A stretch of DNA of 31,452 bases from the NCBI GenBank assembly GCA_043757045.1, contig JAYVQC010000078.1, forward strand, positions 1-31,452. The letters run 5' to 3'. The translations under genes and the position numbers were made by a program. The stretch's first letter is position 1; the number at the start of each line of letters is the position of its first letter. The stretch comes from JANNGC01 sp043757045 (lineage in GTDB: Bacteria; Verrucomicrobiota; Verrucomicrobiia; Limisphaerales; SIBH01). The notes below the pieces were generated by a model, which saw nothing but the letters and a program-made list of their open reading frames with translations, had not been told where the DNA came from and did no database searches. Shown here piece by piece: positions 16,263-24,720 of the stretch.

Positions 16263-17627
16263 ATGCAAGCTTCCGCACAACAAATCTGGGGTTCCGTGCA
16301 GCAGTCCATTCAGCCGCTCGTCAGCGTCGAGCTGTACCGGCTGTGGTTCTCGCACATCCATCCGAAGGCCCTCGATCACGATCTCTTCACGCTCGAAGTG
16401 AAGGATGAGTTCACCGAAGTCTGGCTCGAGAAAAATTATCTCGATCTCATTCGCGAAAAGGCGATTCTCGCGCTCGGCCGACCCATCAAAGTAAAACTCG
16501 AAGTCGGGAACGGTCTGCCGGGAAATCAGACAGATAACGCCATGCGCGACGCGCCATCAAAAACCGAGAACGAGATCACCGAGCGGCCTTCCAGTCCGTC
16601 CCGCGAACACCTGTTCAATCCCCGCAACACCTTCGACACCTTCGTCGTCGGCACGAACAACAACTTCGCCCACGGCGCGGCCATCGCCGTCGCGCAGTCG
16701 CCCGGCAAATCTTACAACCCGCTCTTCCTCTACGGCGGCGTCGGCCTCGGCAAGACGCACCTGCTCCACGCCATCGGCCAGCATGTCGCCGCGCATAAAA
16801 AGGGCGCGAAGGTTTCCTACGTCTCCTCCGAGAAATTCACCAACGAGTTCATTGATGCGATTCAGAACAATCAGCTCGTCCGCTTCCGGCGCCGCTACCG
16901 CCAGACCGATGTGTTGCTGATTGATGACATCCAGTTCCTCTCCGGCAAGGAACGCATTCAGGAGGAATTCTTCCACACCTTCAATGCCCTGCACGAGGCG
17001 CACAAACAGATCGTCCTCACCTGTGACCGTCCGGCGAATGAAATTGCCGGCCTCGAACAGCGCCTCGTCTCGCGCTTCGAGTGGGGTCTGTCCACCGACC
17101 TCCAGCCGCCGGATGTTGAAACTCGCGTCGCCATCCTGCGCAAGAAGATGAAGGCGATGAACGTGCAGATTTCCGACGAGGTGCTGAACTTCATCGCCAG
17201 CCGCATTCGCACCAACATCCGCCGCCTCGAAGGCGCGCTGACCCGCGTGGCCTCCTACGCCGCGATTGTGAAGAGCGCGATGACCGTCGAGCGCGCCGAG
17301 GGTTTGCTCCGCGAGATGCTCCAGGAGGAAGGCCGCAACACCATCACGATTGAAGTGATTCAGAAGAAGGTGGCCGAACACTTCGACATCCGCATCGCGG
17401 ACATGACCAGCCGCCGCCGTCCCGAGAACATCGCCTTCCCCCGCCAGATCGCCATGTACCTCGCGCGCCATCTCACCGAAGGCTCGCTCAACGTGATTGG
17501 CGAAGCGTTCGGCGGACGCGACCACGGCACCGTGCTCCACGCCTTCCGCCTAGTAAAAGGCCGCATGGAAGTGGACCCCGACGTGCGCCAGACCGTGCAG
17601 TTCCTCGAGAAACAATTGCTGCGCTGA
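16263..17627 (+). CDS. dnaA: Chromosomal replication initiator protein DnaA
   Basis: 454 residues, full length. Domain I is residues 1-75, followed by a linker (about 85-115). The AAA+ ATPase has FDTFVVGTNNNFAH, Walker A GGVGLGKTH (158-166), Walker B LLIDD (218-222) and the arginine-finger region EQRLVSRFEWGL. Domain IV has the DnaA signature FGGRDHGTVLHA with DHGT at 420-423, which contacts the DnaA box. The protein binds 9-mer boxes, oligomerises with ATP and opens the origin. Its upstream gap carries matching boxes. dnaN, recF and gyrB do not follow; downstream is a small ORF and a radical SAM gene, so this is not the classical dnaA-dnaN cluster. Confidence 0.98.
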   Translation: MQASAQQIWGSVQQSIQPLVSVELYRLWFSHIHPKALDHDLFTLEVKDEFTEVWLEKNYLDLIREKAILALGRPIKVKLEVGNGLPGNQTDNAMRDAPSKTENEITERPSSPSREHLFNPRNTFDTFVVGTNNNFAHGAAIAVAQSPGKSYNPLFLYGGVGLGKTHLLHAIGQHVAAHKKGAKVSYVSSEKFTNEFIDAIQNNQLVRFRRRYRQTDVLLIDDIQFLSGKERIQEEFFHTFNALHEAHKQIVLTCDRPANEIAGLEQRLVSRFEWGLSTDLQPPDVETRVAILRKKMKAMNVQISDEVLNFIASRIRTNIRRLEGALTRVASYAAIVKSAMTVERAEGLLREMLQEEGRNTITIEVIQKKVAEHFDIRIADMTSRRRPENIAFPRQIAMYLARHLTEGSLNVIGEAFGGRDHGTVLHAFRLVKGRMEVDPDVRQTVQFLEKQLLR

Positions 17628-18051
17628 GGAGAGGGCAGGAGAATCGGAACCGGCAGTTTGCTGAAAACCATTCTCTGAGTTTCAGATAGCCAGGGCAGTC
17701 GCGCATCCATGACCCTGACTCCGCGCGGATTGGCGGTGCTCGACAAGGACGGTGAGATCGCCACGCTCCATCTGCGCCACATTGTTGCCGTCAAAGATCC
17801 CCCGGTGAAGCACGGCGCGTCCAAGCATTGAGCCTTCCTCTGGCATGAGCCTTGTCACCCGGGCTGCCAAGTGGAATGGAAAGAATCTGCTGGCTGGCGG
17901 CTTTCGGCGTGTATTCGACGCGGCCCAAGCGCACCACGATTTAACCGGAGCAGAAATCAGGGTTCACTCATACGAGCCGAGAAAGTGTTGAACTTTATCG
18001 GAGTTGAATCGGGCGGGTTTTTTGAAAGCGTAACACTCTCGCCCACTCGTG
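17628..18051. other. Gap between dnaA and the hpnH-like gene
   Basis: 424 bases. The first half contains the 40-residue ORF at 17709-17831. The rest (17832-18051) shows no coding signal that I trust. A T6 run at 18019-18024 has no clear stem in front of it. Convergent to the hpnH-like gene, so terminators are expected, but none is convincing. Confidence 0.4.
17709..17831 (+). CDS. Small hypothetical ORF (40 residues) downstream of dnaA
   Basis: Starts at ATG 17709 and stops at TGA 17829-17831; an in-frame stop lies upstream at 17676. Third codon positions are strongly G/C (for example ACC CTG, CTC GAC AAG GAC), as in the real genes here, while the sequence just outside is not. The peptide (MTLTPRGLAVLDKDGEIATL, then LRHIVAVKDPPVKHG) reads like a small beta-rich domain. 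No family recognised. It may be a real short gene or the tail of a decayed one. Confidence 0.4.
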   Translation: MTLTPRGLAVLDKDGEIATLHLRHIVAVKDPPVKHGASKH

Positions 18052-19446
18052 CTATTCGGCCTTGGACTGAATGGGCTGCGGTTTTGCAGAGTCCGTGGCA
18101 CACGAATCGTCGGTGGTGTGCGTGTGCGTTTCCTCCTTGCGGGAGAAAGCTCCGCGTGCGCCCGCCGACGGATTGATGGCCGCCTTCGCTTCCGCGAGAT
18201 GGCCCTTGCCGATGCTCACGCCGTTAAACGCTGTTTTCGCCAGCGCCGGGCTGGCCGCCCACGGCTTGGGCTTCGCGCCGAAATTGTAAGCGAAGTTCTT
18301 CCAGTTGTCGCCGGACTGGTAGTTCGTGCCGAGCGCGCCGCTCGGATCGTAGCCGCAGTGAACCATGCAGTGCTCACAGCGCGGGTCGCGCGCCACGCCA
18401 TTGACCACGCCGTATTTCTCCCACTGCACCTTCTCCAGCATCTCGGAGTAGCTCGGGTAATGGCCGTCCGTCATCAAGTAGCACGGGGCTTTCCAGCCCT
18501 TGACGTTGTAGGTCGGAATGGCCCACGCGGTGCAGGTCAGTTCACGTTTGCCGGAGAGAAATTCCTGATAGACCGGCGTGCCGAAAATGGTGAAGTGCTT
18601 TCCCCACTCCTGAATCTTCGCGAACTTCTTCCGCGTCATGTCGCGCGTGAGGAAGAACTCCTTCGGGTCGCGGCCCAGGCGCTTGACCATGTCCTTCTTC
18701 GCGGCGTCGTAATCGTAGCCGGGTGAAATGGTGTGGCCGTCCACGTCGAGCGAGCTGAGGAACTTGAACATGTCCTCGATCTCCTGCACTTCGGTTTCCT
18801 TGTACACCGTCGTGTTGGTCGCGACCTGATAGCCGAGAATCTTCGCCATCTTCATGGCGCTGACGCATTCCTTGAAAACGCCTTCGCGCTCTACGATGAG
18901 ATCGTGCGTGTATTCCAGACCGTCCACATGGACGTTCCAATACATCCACTTGGTCGGCTTGATGGTGACTTTGCTGCGCGCGGCTTCATCTGCTTTGCGC
19001 AAGGCCTCCGCTTCCTTCGGCGTAATGAGGTTCTCCGCTTCGAGCGTTTTGAGCTTCGCGTCCATCGCGGGCGACCAGTGCGCCGCCATGTATTCGCGCA
19101 TTTTCTTGCGCATGAACACGCCGTTCGTGCAGATATAAATCACGCGGCCCTGTTCGCGCAGGCCGACGATCAGTTCCTCAATCTTCGGATAAATCAATGG
19201 CTCGCCGCCGCAGATGCTCACCATCGGCGCGTCACAATCCACGGCGGCGGCCAGGCACTGCTCCAGCGGCACCATGTCCTTGAGCGACGTGGAGTATTCG
19301 CGGATGCGCCCGCAGCCGGTGCAGGTCAGGTTGCAGGTGTGGAGGGGTTCGAGCTGCAAGACCATCGCGAACTTCGGCGTCTTGCGAACTTTGTGTTTGA
19401 TGATGTGCCCCGCGATTTTCGCGGTCAGCGCCAATGGAAACCTCAT
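18052..19446 (-). CDS. hpnH: HpnH-like radical SAM enzyme (adenosyl-hopene synthase homologue)
   Basis: 464 residues. The cluster motif CNLTCTGC gives Cys38, Cys42 and Cys45; ICGGEPLIYP is the SAM-binding GGE motif. The C-terminal half matches the HpnH build: VDGHTISPGYDYDAAK, RELTCTAWAIPTYNVKGWKAPCYL and CEHCMVHCGY (Cys357, Cys360, Cys364). HpnH joins the 5'-deoxyadenosyl group to diploptene, the first step of extended hopanoid side-chain synthesis. Two oddities: an insertion at about 118-166 rich in Lys, Ala and Glu, and a C-terminal extension of about 90 residues ending in a His/Thr/Ser-rich tail. No squalene-hopene cyclase or other hpn gene is in the window, so the substrate could differ. 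The preceding small lipoprotein gene ends 3 bases before its ATG. Confidence 0.85.
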   Translation of the reverse strand: MRFPLALTAKIAGHIIKHKVRKTPKFAMVLQLEPLHTCNLTCTGCGRIREYSTSLKDMVPLEQCLAAAVDCDAPMVSICGGEPLIYPKIEELIVGLREQGRVIYICTNGVFMRKKMREYMAAHWSPAMDAKLKTLEAENLITPKEAEALRKADEAARSKVTIKPTKWMYWNVHVDGLEYTHDLIVEREGVFKECVSAMKMAKILGYQVATNTTVYKETEVQEIEDMFKFLSSLDVDGHTISPGYDYDAAKKDMVKRLGRDPKEFFLTRDMTRKKFAKIQEWGKHFTIFGTPVYQEFLSGKRELTCTAWAIPTYNVKGWKAPCYLMTDGHYPSYSEMLEKVQWEKYGVVNGVARDPRCEHCMVHCGYDPSGALGTNYQSGDNWKNFAYNFGAKPKPWAASPALAKTAFNGVSIGKGHLAEAKAAINPSAGARGAFSRKEETHTHTTDDSCATDSAKPQPIQSKAE

Positions 19447-19449
19447 AAT

Positions 19450-19704
19450 TTATTTCTGCGCGAACAGTTCGCCCGGCATGGGGGCGGGGAGAATGGAATC
19501 TTGCGGGGCCGGCGCGTCATTCTTGAGCAGTCCCGGGATGAGGAAGGAGGCGGGAGACACGCTCCCCGAGCCGCGAATGCCTCCACATCCCGCGCTGAGT
19601 GCGAGGATGGCGAGCAGGCTCGCCGCTTGAAACCATTGCCAATTCCATTTCACCGGCGGCACTATAGGAGCGGTGCGAAGGGTGGCAACGATCAATTCCG
19701 TCAT
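19450..19704 (-). CDS. Small lipoprotein upstream of hpnH
   Basis: 84 residues from the ATG at 19702-19704, or 67 from a GTG at 19651-19653, which would start right before the signal peptide (VKWNWQWFQAASLLAILALS) and is perhaps more likely. The lipobox LSAGC gives an acylated Cys. The mature part is short (about 45 residues) and Pro/Ser-rich: GGIRGSGSVSPASFLIPGLL, then acidic and proline residues. No family recognised. Only 3 bases separate it from hpnH, so the two are probably co-transcribed, which suggests a link to envelope lipids (inference). Confidence 0.68.
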   Translation of the reverse strand: MTELIVATLRTAPIVPPVKWNWQWFQAASLLAILALSAGCGGIRGSGSVSPASFLIPGLLKNDAPAPQDSILPAPMPGELFAQK

Positions 19705-20461
19705 GTTGGCTTTCATCCTGCGTTTAACAACGCGGCTGGCGATTGGTTGCGCGTGCGGCCTGGGCGCACTTTCGTCCGGTGCGGAGACGAACTCTTTCGT
19801 CACCCGGGCGGAGAAAGTTTTTCGCGAAGCCCGTGCCGCCGGGCGCGACCAGCCCACGAACACCGCCAGACTCATCGAACTGGCGCGCGCGTCTTTTGTT
19901 TGGGCGGAGTATGCGCGCCGGGATGCCCAACGCGAGGACCCCGCCCAGACCGGGATCGAAGCCGCTCGCTCCGTCCTCGCTCGCGAAGCGACCAACGCCA
20001 CCGCGCATTACTGGCTGGGCATGAATCTCGGCCAACTCGCGCGCACCAAGACGCTCGGCGCGCTGCCGCTCGTGCGCGAGATGGAGACGCTGTTTCAGCG
20101 CGCCCGCGAACTCGAACCGCACACGGATTATGCCGGGCCGGATCGTTCGCTGGGCCGGCTTTATCGCGATGCGCCCGGCTGGCCCGCGAGCATTGGCAAT
20201 CGGAAGAAGGCGCGGGAACATTTCGATCATGCCGTGCGGCTCCACCCGGAGTTCCCTGAGAACCAACTGGAGATGCTGGAGTCCTTTGCGGCGTGGGGGG
20301 AGCGGGAAAATTTCCAGCGGCAACGCCCTCGGGCCGAGCAAGCTGTCGCGGAGGCCGGGGCGAAGTTCACGGGCGAAGCGTGGGCGGCCAGCCGGGGGGA
20401 CTGGTCGCGGCGCCTCGCGATCATGAAACGCCATTTCCCGACTGACCGCAGCGCCCCATGA
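19703..20461 (+). CDS. TatT-like TPR protein (TRAP transporter T-component family)
   Basis: 252 residues from the ATG at 19703. A signal peptide covers about residues 1-28 (LRLTTRLAIGCACGLGALSS), predicting a periplasmic protein. The body is helical and carries the family pattern ATAHYWLGMNLGQLARTKTL, LVREMETLFQRARELEP, DYAGPDRSLGRLYRDAPGWP, KAREHFDHAVRLHPEFPENQ, which resembles the Treponema TatT (Tp0956) type that partners TRAP transporters or binds lipophilic ligands. No TRAP transporter genes are nearby. It is divergent from the hpnH-lipoprotein pair, and its ATG shares the palindrome CATG with one possible start of that lipoprotein. A role in moving hydrophobic compounds is possible but only inferred. 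Confidence 0.78.
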   Translation: MLAFILRLTTRLAIGCACGLGALSSGAETNSFVTRAEKVFREARAAGRDQPTNTARLIELARASFVWAEYARRDAQREDPAQTGIEAARSVLAREATNATAHYWLGMNLGQLARTKTLGALPLVREMETLFQRARELEPHTDYAGPDRSLGRLYRDAPGWPASIGNRKKAREHFDHAVRLHPEFPENQLEMLESFAAWGERENFQRQRPRAEQAVAEAGAKFTGEAWAASRGDWSRRLAIMKRHFPTDRSAP

Positions 20462-20494
20462 ATGTCTCTGCACGCCCCGCAGGCGCGTCCGGGT

Positions 20495-21880
20495 TCAGAG
20501 TTTGATGACGCCCACCTTCACGCAGGCGTACACAAGCGCGAAGGAGATTCCCGCCGTGACCGGGATGGTCAGCACCCAAGCCCACATGATGCGTTCGACC
20601 ACTTTCAATTTGAGCGCGCCGAAGCGTTTGGCGCAACCGACGCCCATGATGCTCGTGGTGATCGCGTGCGTCGTCGAAACTGGCATCCCGAGCGAACCGG
20701 TGATCGCCAGCACCGTCGCCGCCGTCGTCTCCGCCGCGAACCCATGCACGGGTTGCAGCTTCACCATCTTGTGGCCCATCGTCTTGATGATGCGCCAGCC
20801 GCCCGCGGCCGTGCCGGCGGCCATCGTCATCGCGCAGAGGACGACGACCCAGTTCGGGATGCCTTGGCTCTTCACGTCCGCCGGGTGCGGCATGTATCCG
20901 AACTGCAATGCATTCGGCAGCGCCGCCACGAGGTGATCCCCGAGCGTGAGCGCAAAGGCGCTGGACCCTTCCTGCGTCACGAGGAAGTGCGCCCAGTCCG
21001 GCAGCTTGTCGAACACGCCGGTCGTGGTGGCCGACACCAGCGCGAGGGTGATGATGCCCATGCACTTGGTGGCGTCGTTCATGCCGTGGCTGAAGCCCAT
21101 GTAAGCCGAACTCGCGAGTTGCGCCTTGCCGAAGACGCGGCTGACCGTGTTCGGCTTCCAACCAAGCAGCACGAAATACAAAATCGCCATGATGATGAAC
21201 CCACCAATGAAGCCGAGCAGCGGCGACGTGATCATGGGAATCACTACCTTGTAAAGAATGCCGCTCTTGTCGCCCTTGGGTTTGGTGATGGTCTCCACGG
21301 TGCTGGCGCGGCCGCAGAAGGAGACCACCTGCACCAGGTTCGTGCCGACCAAGATCGTGTGGGTGCCGTTGGTCTTGATGGCCTCGCCGAGGGCGGCGCG
21401 GATCTCCGGCGTGGCCGGGGTCAAGATCTTCACTTTCTTGTCCTTAATTTCGATCCATTTGATCGAACTCCAGATGGTCGTGGGTTTGCCGTCCTTGTCC
21501 GTGAGCGGCTTGGCCTGGTGCATGCACACCGCCGCCGCGAGCGCCGAGCCGACGAGGCAGCCGACCAGCGCGTGGCTCGAGCTGCTAGGCAGTCCGTAAT
21601 ACCAAGTAAGCAGGTTCCAGCCGATGGCCGCCAACAGTCCGCACACCAGCACGCCTTGCGTGACGAACCGCGCGTCCACCAGTCCGCTGGAGATGGTCTT
21701 GGCCACGGCCAGTCCGAAGAAGGCGCCAAACAGGTTCGTGATCGCCGCGAGGATGATGGCCTCGCGCGGCGTCAGCACCTTCGTGCCCACCACCGTGGCG
21801 ATGGCGTTGGCCGTGTCATGAAACCCGTTGGTGTAGGTGAACACCAACGCCACGAAGATGACCATCAGCACGAGTTCCAT
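20495..21880 (-). CDS. PiT-family inorganic phosphate transporter, copy 2
   Basis: 461 residues of the PHO4/PiT family, which imports phosphate (often as metal-phosphate) with protons or sodium. The N-terminal repeat carries NGFHDTANAIATVV and LPSSSSHALVGCLVG. The C-terminal repeat carries GFSHGMNDATKCMGII and LGMPVSTTHAITTSIMGVG, the duplicated PiT signatures. About ten to twelve membrane helices are expected, with a long hydrophilic loop (about 120-220) between the halves. The DUF47 gene precedes it by 12 bases. The protein is a clear paralogue of the one at 22666-24045; the central loop differs most. It ends 33 bases from the convergent TatT-like gene. Confidence 0.95.
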   Translation of the reverse strand: MELVLMVIFVALVFTYTNGFHDTANAIATVVGTKVLTPREAIILAAITNLFGAFFGLAVAKTISSGLVDARFVTQGVLVCGLLAAIGWNLLTWYYGLPSSSSHALVGCLVGSALAAAVCMHQAKPLTDKDGKPTTIWSSIKWIEIKDKKVKILTPATPEIRAALGEAIKTNGTHTILVGTNLVQVVSFCGRASTVETITKPKGDKSGILYKVVIPMITSPLLGFIGGFIIMAILYFVLLGWKPNTVSRVFGKAQLASSAYMGFSHGMNDATKCMGIITLALVSATTTGVFDKLPDWAHFLVTQEGSSAFALTLGDHLVAALPNALQFGYMPHPADVKSQGIPNWVVVLCAMTMAAGTAAGGWRIIKTMGHKMVKLQPVHGFAAETTAATVLAITGSLGMPVSTTHAITTSIMGVGCAKRFGALKLKVVERIMWAWVLTIPVTAGISFALVYACVKVGVIKL

Positions 21881-21892
21881 GATCGCGTGGGC

Positions 21893-22519
21893 TTAGGAGT
21901 TTTTGAGGACGACGTGGGAGATGACATTGCCCGCGTCCCGGCAGCGGTCGAAGACCTTCTCCATGATTTCGTGCAAGTCTTTGAGCGCGAGGGCGGTGAG
22001 CGGATCGAGCGAGCCGCCGTAGAGGACGCGGAAGTGGTCGAGCATCAGCTTGTCGGCGTCGCCCTCGATCTGCTGGAGGCGCGCGTTCTGGGCCGAGATG
22101 GACGCGAGATCATTCTTCTTCAACCCCTTGAGCATGGTGACCACGATCTGAATGGCCTCCTCGAGCATGGTGATTTGCGTGTCGAACTTCACCTCGCGCA
22201 CCCGGGGCGCGCAGAGGATGTAACGCTCGGCAAATTTCTCCACCGTCTTCGGAATCTTGTAGAGCACGTTGGACAGCGCCTCGATGTCCTCGCGCTCGAG
22301 CGAGGTCACGAACGTCTTGACCAGCAGGTCGCCGATCTCGTTGGTGATGGCCTTGTCTTTCCGGCGCGTGGCCACGAACTCATCCAGCGTGGGGGTGAGC
22401 GAGGGGTTGGTCAGGATGCGCTTGAGCGCCTCGACGCTGTGCAACCCCTCTTCGGCACTGGCCTGAAGGAGGTCAAAAAATTTATCATCTTTGCCAAGCA
22501 ACTTTTGCAGGGAGAACAT
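21893..22519 (-). CDS. DUF47 (PhoU-like) PiT accessory protein, copy 2
   Basis: 208 residues from the ATG at 22517-22519 (MFSLQKLLGKDDKFFDLL), chosen because copy 1 starts with the same words; an upstream ATG at 22540 adds unrelated residues. All-helical PhoU-like protein of the DUF47 family, typically encoded beside PiT transporters and thought to control them. Conserved blocks: ALKRILTNPSLTPTLDEFV, EREDIEALSNVLYKIPKTVE, LKDLHEIMEKVFDRCRDAGN. It is cytoplasmic, with no membrane helix. It lies 12 bases before the PiT gene and is probably co-transcribed with it. Confidence 0.93.
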   Translation of the reverse strand: MFSLQKLLGKDDKFFDLLQASAEEGLHSVEALKRILTNPSLTPTLDEFVATRRKDKAITNEIGDLLVKTFVTSLEREDIEALSNVLYKIPKTVEKFAERYILCAPRVREVKFDTQITMLEEAIQIVVTMLKGLKKNDLASISAQNARLQQIEGDADKLMLDHFRVLYGGSLDPLTALALKDLHEIMEKVFDRCRDAGNVISHVVLKNS

Positions 22520-22530
22520 ATGGGCGGCTT

Positions 22531-22558
22531 TGTCACACAACCGTCACGAGAATGTCAA
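22531..22558 (-). promoter_or_regulatory. Pho-box-like direct repeats upstream of DUF47 copy 2
   Basis: On the plus strand TGTCAC (22531), CGTCAC (22542) and TGTCAA (22553) are spaced exactly 11 bp apart with 5-base spacers, as in PhoB boxes. They end only about 12 bases before the DUF47 start codon. The repeats point away from the gene, opposite to copy 1, which weakens the case for normal activation. Confidence 0.45.
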
Positions 22559-22597
22559 ACTTCGAGCGGGCGGATAATTACGGGGGATGCCTTCCGG

Positions 22598-22636
22598 GTA
22601 AAACAGAACGGAGCGAGAGACATCTCCCGCTCCGTT
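22598..22636 (-). terminator. Rho-independent terminator after PiT copy 1
   Basis: Arms 22607-22619 (AACGGAGCGAGAG) and 22624-22636 pair over 13 bp with one mismatch around an ACAT loop. Read on the minus strand the stem is followed by TTCTGTTTTA, a moderate T-run. It lies 30 bases past the end of the PiT gene at 22666 and would separate the two phosphate modules. Confidence 0.7.
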
Positions 22637-22665
22637 AAAGGAACCGCCTTCGTCGTCGAAACGAC

Positions 22666-24045
22666 TCAGAATTTGATGAACCCGATTTTGTTTCCCAGCC
22701 ACACCAGCGCGAAGGCCACGCCCGCCGCCGCCGGAATCGTGAACACCCAGGCCCACAGGATTTTTTCGATGACGCCAAACTTGAGCGAGTTAAACCGCTT
22801 CGCGCAGCCCACGCCCAGAATGGAACTGGTGATGGCGTGCGTCGTGGACACCGGCATCCCGAGCGTGCCGGTCACGGCCAGCACCGTCGCCGCCGTGGTC
22901 TCCGCCGCGAAGCCGTGGACCGGCTGGAGCTTCACCATCTTGTGGCCCATGGTCTTGATGATTTTCCAGCCGCCCGCCGCCGTGCCCGCCGCCATCGTGA
23001 TCGCGCAAATCACCACGACCCACGCCGGCACGACCTGGCTCTTGGCATCGCCAATGGGCGGCATGTAACCAAACTGCAACCACGACGGGAGCAAAGCGAT
23101 GAGTTGACTGCCCACGGGGAGGTAAAGCGGGTCGGAGCCTTCCGGCGTTTTGAGGAAGGAGAATATTCCCGACATGTCGGTGAGGATGCCGGCCTTCGTC
23201 CCGGCGACGAGGGCGAGGGTGATGATGCCCATCGTTTTCGTGGCGTCATTCATCCCGTGGCTGAAGCCCATGTAGCCCGCACTGGCGAGCTGCAGTTTGC
23301 CGAACACACGGTTGACCCACACCGGACGCGCCTTGAGCAGCACGAGGTAGAGGAAACTCATGAACAGCAGCCCGACCACGAAACCGATGAGCGGCGACGT
23401 GATCATGGGGATGACGACTTTGTTCAGAATGCCGGCCCGGTCCACCTTCATCTTCTCGACGACCATCTCGACGCGGCCCGAGAAGACGACGGCCTGCACT
23501 TGGTTCGTGCCGAGCTTGACGGTGTGCGTGCCGTTGGTGCGGATGGCGTCGCCGAGCGCGGCCCTCAGTTCCGGTGGCGCAGTGGTGAGGCTGAAACTTT
23601 TTTTCTCCTTCACCTCGTTCCACTTGATGGAACTCCAGACGGACACCGGTTGGCCCGCCTTGTCCACCAAGGACTTTTGCGCGTGCATGCAAATTGCCGC
23701 CGCCAAGGCCGCGCCCACAAGTCCCCCGACCAGCGCGTGCGTGGAACTGCTGGGAATGCCGTACCACCAAGTGACGAGATTCCAAGTGATGGCCCCGAGC
23801 AGCGCGCAGATAATGACCTCCTGCGTGACGAAGTTCGAGTCCACGAGGCCGCTGGAAATGGTCTTGGCTACCGCGAGACCGAAAAAGGCACCGAGGAGGT
23901 TCGTCACCGAGGCCATCATGATCGCCTCGCGCGGCGTGAGCACCTTGGTCGAGACGACGGTGGCAATGGAGTTGGCGGTGTCGTGGAAGCCGTTGATGTA
24001 CTCAAACACCAACGCCACGAGGATGACTGCGATGATGAGCGTCAT
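22666..24045 (-). CDS. PiT-family inorganic phosphate transporter, copy 1
   Basis: 459 residues, paralogous to the copy at 20495-21880 over the full length, with near-identical N- and C-terminal thirds. PiT signatures are NGFHDTANSIATVVSTKVL, IPSSSTHALVGGLVG, GFSHGMNDATKTMGII and LGMPVSTTHAITSSILGVG. The hydrophilic central region (about 120-215) differs in its last third (VFSGRVEMVVEKMKVDRAG against SFCGRASTVETITKPKGD), where ligand or DUF47 contact may vary (inference). Start at 24043-24045 follows the DUF47 stop by 7 bases. Integral membrane protein of the cytoplasmic membrane. A terminator-like hairpin follows at 22598-22636. Confidence 0.95.
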   Translation of the reverse strand: MTLIIAVILVALVFEYINGFHDTANSIATVVSTKVLTPREAIMMASVTNLLGAFFGLAVAKTISSGLVDSNFVTQEVIICALLGAITWNLVTWWYGIPSSSTHALVGGLVGAALAAAICMHAQKSLVDKAGQPVSVWSSIKWNEVKEKKSFSLTTAPPELRAALGDAIRTNGTHTVKLGTNQVQAVVFSGRVEMVVEKMKVDRAGILNKVVIPMITSPLIGFVVGLLFMSFLYLVLLKARPVWVNRVFGKLQLASAGYMGFSHGMNDATKTMGIITLALVAGTKAGILTDMSGIFSFLKTPEGSDPLYLPVGSQLIALLPSWLQFGYMPPIGDAKSQVVPAWVVVICAITMAAGTAAGGWKIIKTMGHKMVKLQPVHGFAAETTAATVLAVTGTLGMPVSTTHAITSSILGVGCAKRFNSLKFGVIEKILWAWVFTIPAAAGVAFALVWLGNKIGFIKF

Positions 24046-24052
24046 GGCTGGC

Positions 24053-24679
24053 TCAGGAGTGTTTCAGCACGACATGCGAGACGACATTGCCGGCGTCGCG
24101 GCAACGGTCGAAGACCTTCTCCAGCAACTCGTAAAGGTCTTTCAACGCCATCGCCGTCAGCGCCTCATGCTTGCCGCTGTAAAGATCGCGCAACTCGTCG
24201 AGCATGATCTTGTCGGCCTCGCCCTCGAGCTTTTGCAGCTTGGCGTTGTGCTGCGAGATGGCGGCGAGGTCGTTCTTCTTCACCTCGGCCAGCATGGCGA
24301 CCACGGTCTTGACCGCGTCTTCGAGCATGTCCATCTGCACATTGAACTTCACCTCCCGCACGCGCGGCGCGCAGAGGATGTAACGCTCGGCGAACTTCTC
24401 GATGGTCTTGGGAATCTTGTAGAGCACATTGGACAACGCCTCGATGTCCTCGCGCTCCAAGGAGGTCACGAAGGTCTTCACCAGCAGTTCGCTGATCTCG
24501 TTGGTGATGGCCTTGTCCTTCCGCCGTGAAGCCACGAACTCATCTAGCGTGGGCGTGACGGAGTGGTTTGTGAGAATGCGTTTCAGGGCCGTCACACTAT
24601 GCAAGCCCTCCTCGGCACTGGCGTGCAGGAGGTCGAAGAACTTGTCGTCTTTACCAAGCAATTTTTGCAATGAGAACAT
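24053..24679 (-). CDS. DUF47 (PhoU-like) PiT accessory protein, copy 1
   Basis: 208 residues from the ATG at 24677-24679 (MFSLQKLLGKDDKFFDLLHA). A longer version from 24715 adds 12 residues, not present in copy 2. Same length and arrangement as the gene at 21893-22519, with most differences at exposed-looking positions (HASAEEGLHSVTAL, MDMLEDAVKTVVAMLAEVKK). It precedes PiT copy 1 by 7 bases. Four Pho-box-like repeats lie 42-85 bases upstream of its start, so this is the better candidate for phosphate-starvation control. Confidence 0.93.
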   Translation of the reverse strand: MFSLQKLLGKDDKFFDLLHASAEEGLHSVTALKRILTNHSVTPTLDEFVASRRKDKAITNEISELLVKTFVTSLEREDIEALSNVLYKIPKTIEKFAERYILCAPRVREVKFNVQMDMLEDAVKTVVAMLAEVKKNDLAAISQHNAKLQKLEGEADKIMLDELRDLYSGKHEALTAMALKDLYELLEKVFDRCRDAGNVVSHVVLKHS

Positions 24680-24720
24680 ACGCCTACACTGCCCTGACAC
24701 ATTGCGGACATGCACGATCT

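Noticed and set aside
17871..18176. 101-codon plus-strand ORF after dnaA
   Set aside because: It overlaps the 3' end of the hpnH-like gene, lacks a codon bias like that of real genes here, and has no recognisable domain.
20462..23068. 868-codon open frame on the plus strand opposite the phosphate transport genes
   Set aside because: It is antisense to PiT and DUF47 genes with clear family motifs and arises from GC-rich third positions; its translation is His/Arg/Gly-rich with no domain pattern.
22837..24207. 456-codon plus-strand frame over PiT copy 1
   Set aside because: Antisense shadow, mirrored by a similar frame over copy 2, as expected from the duplicated coding sequence.
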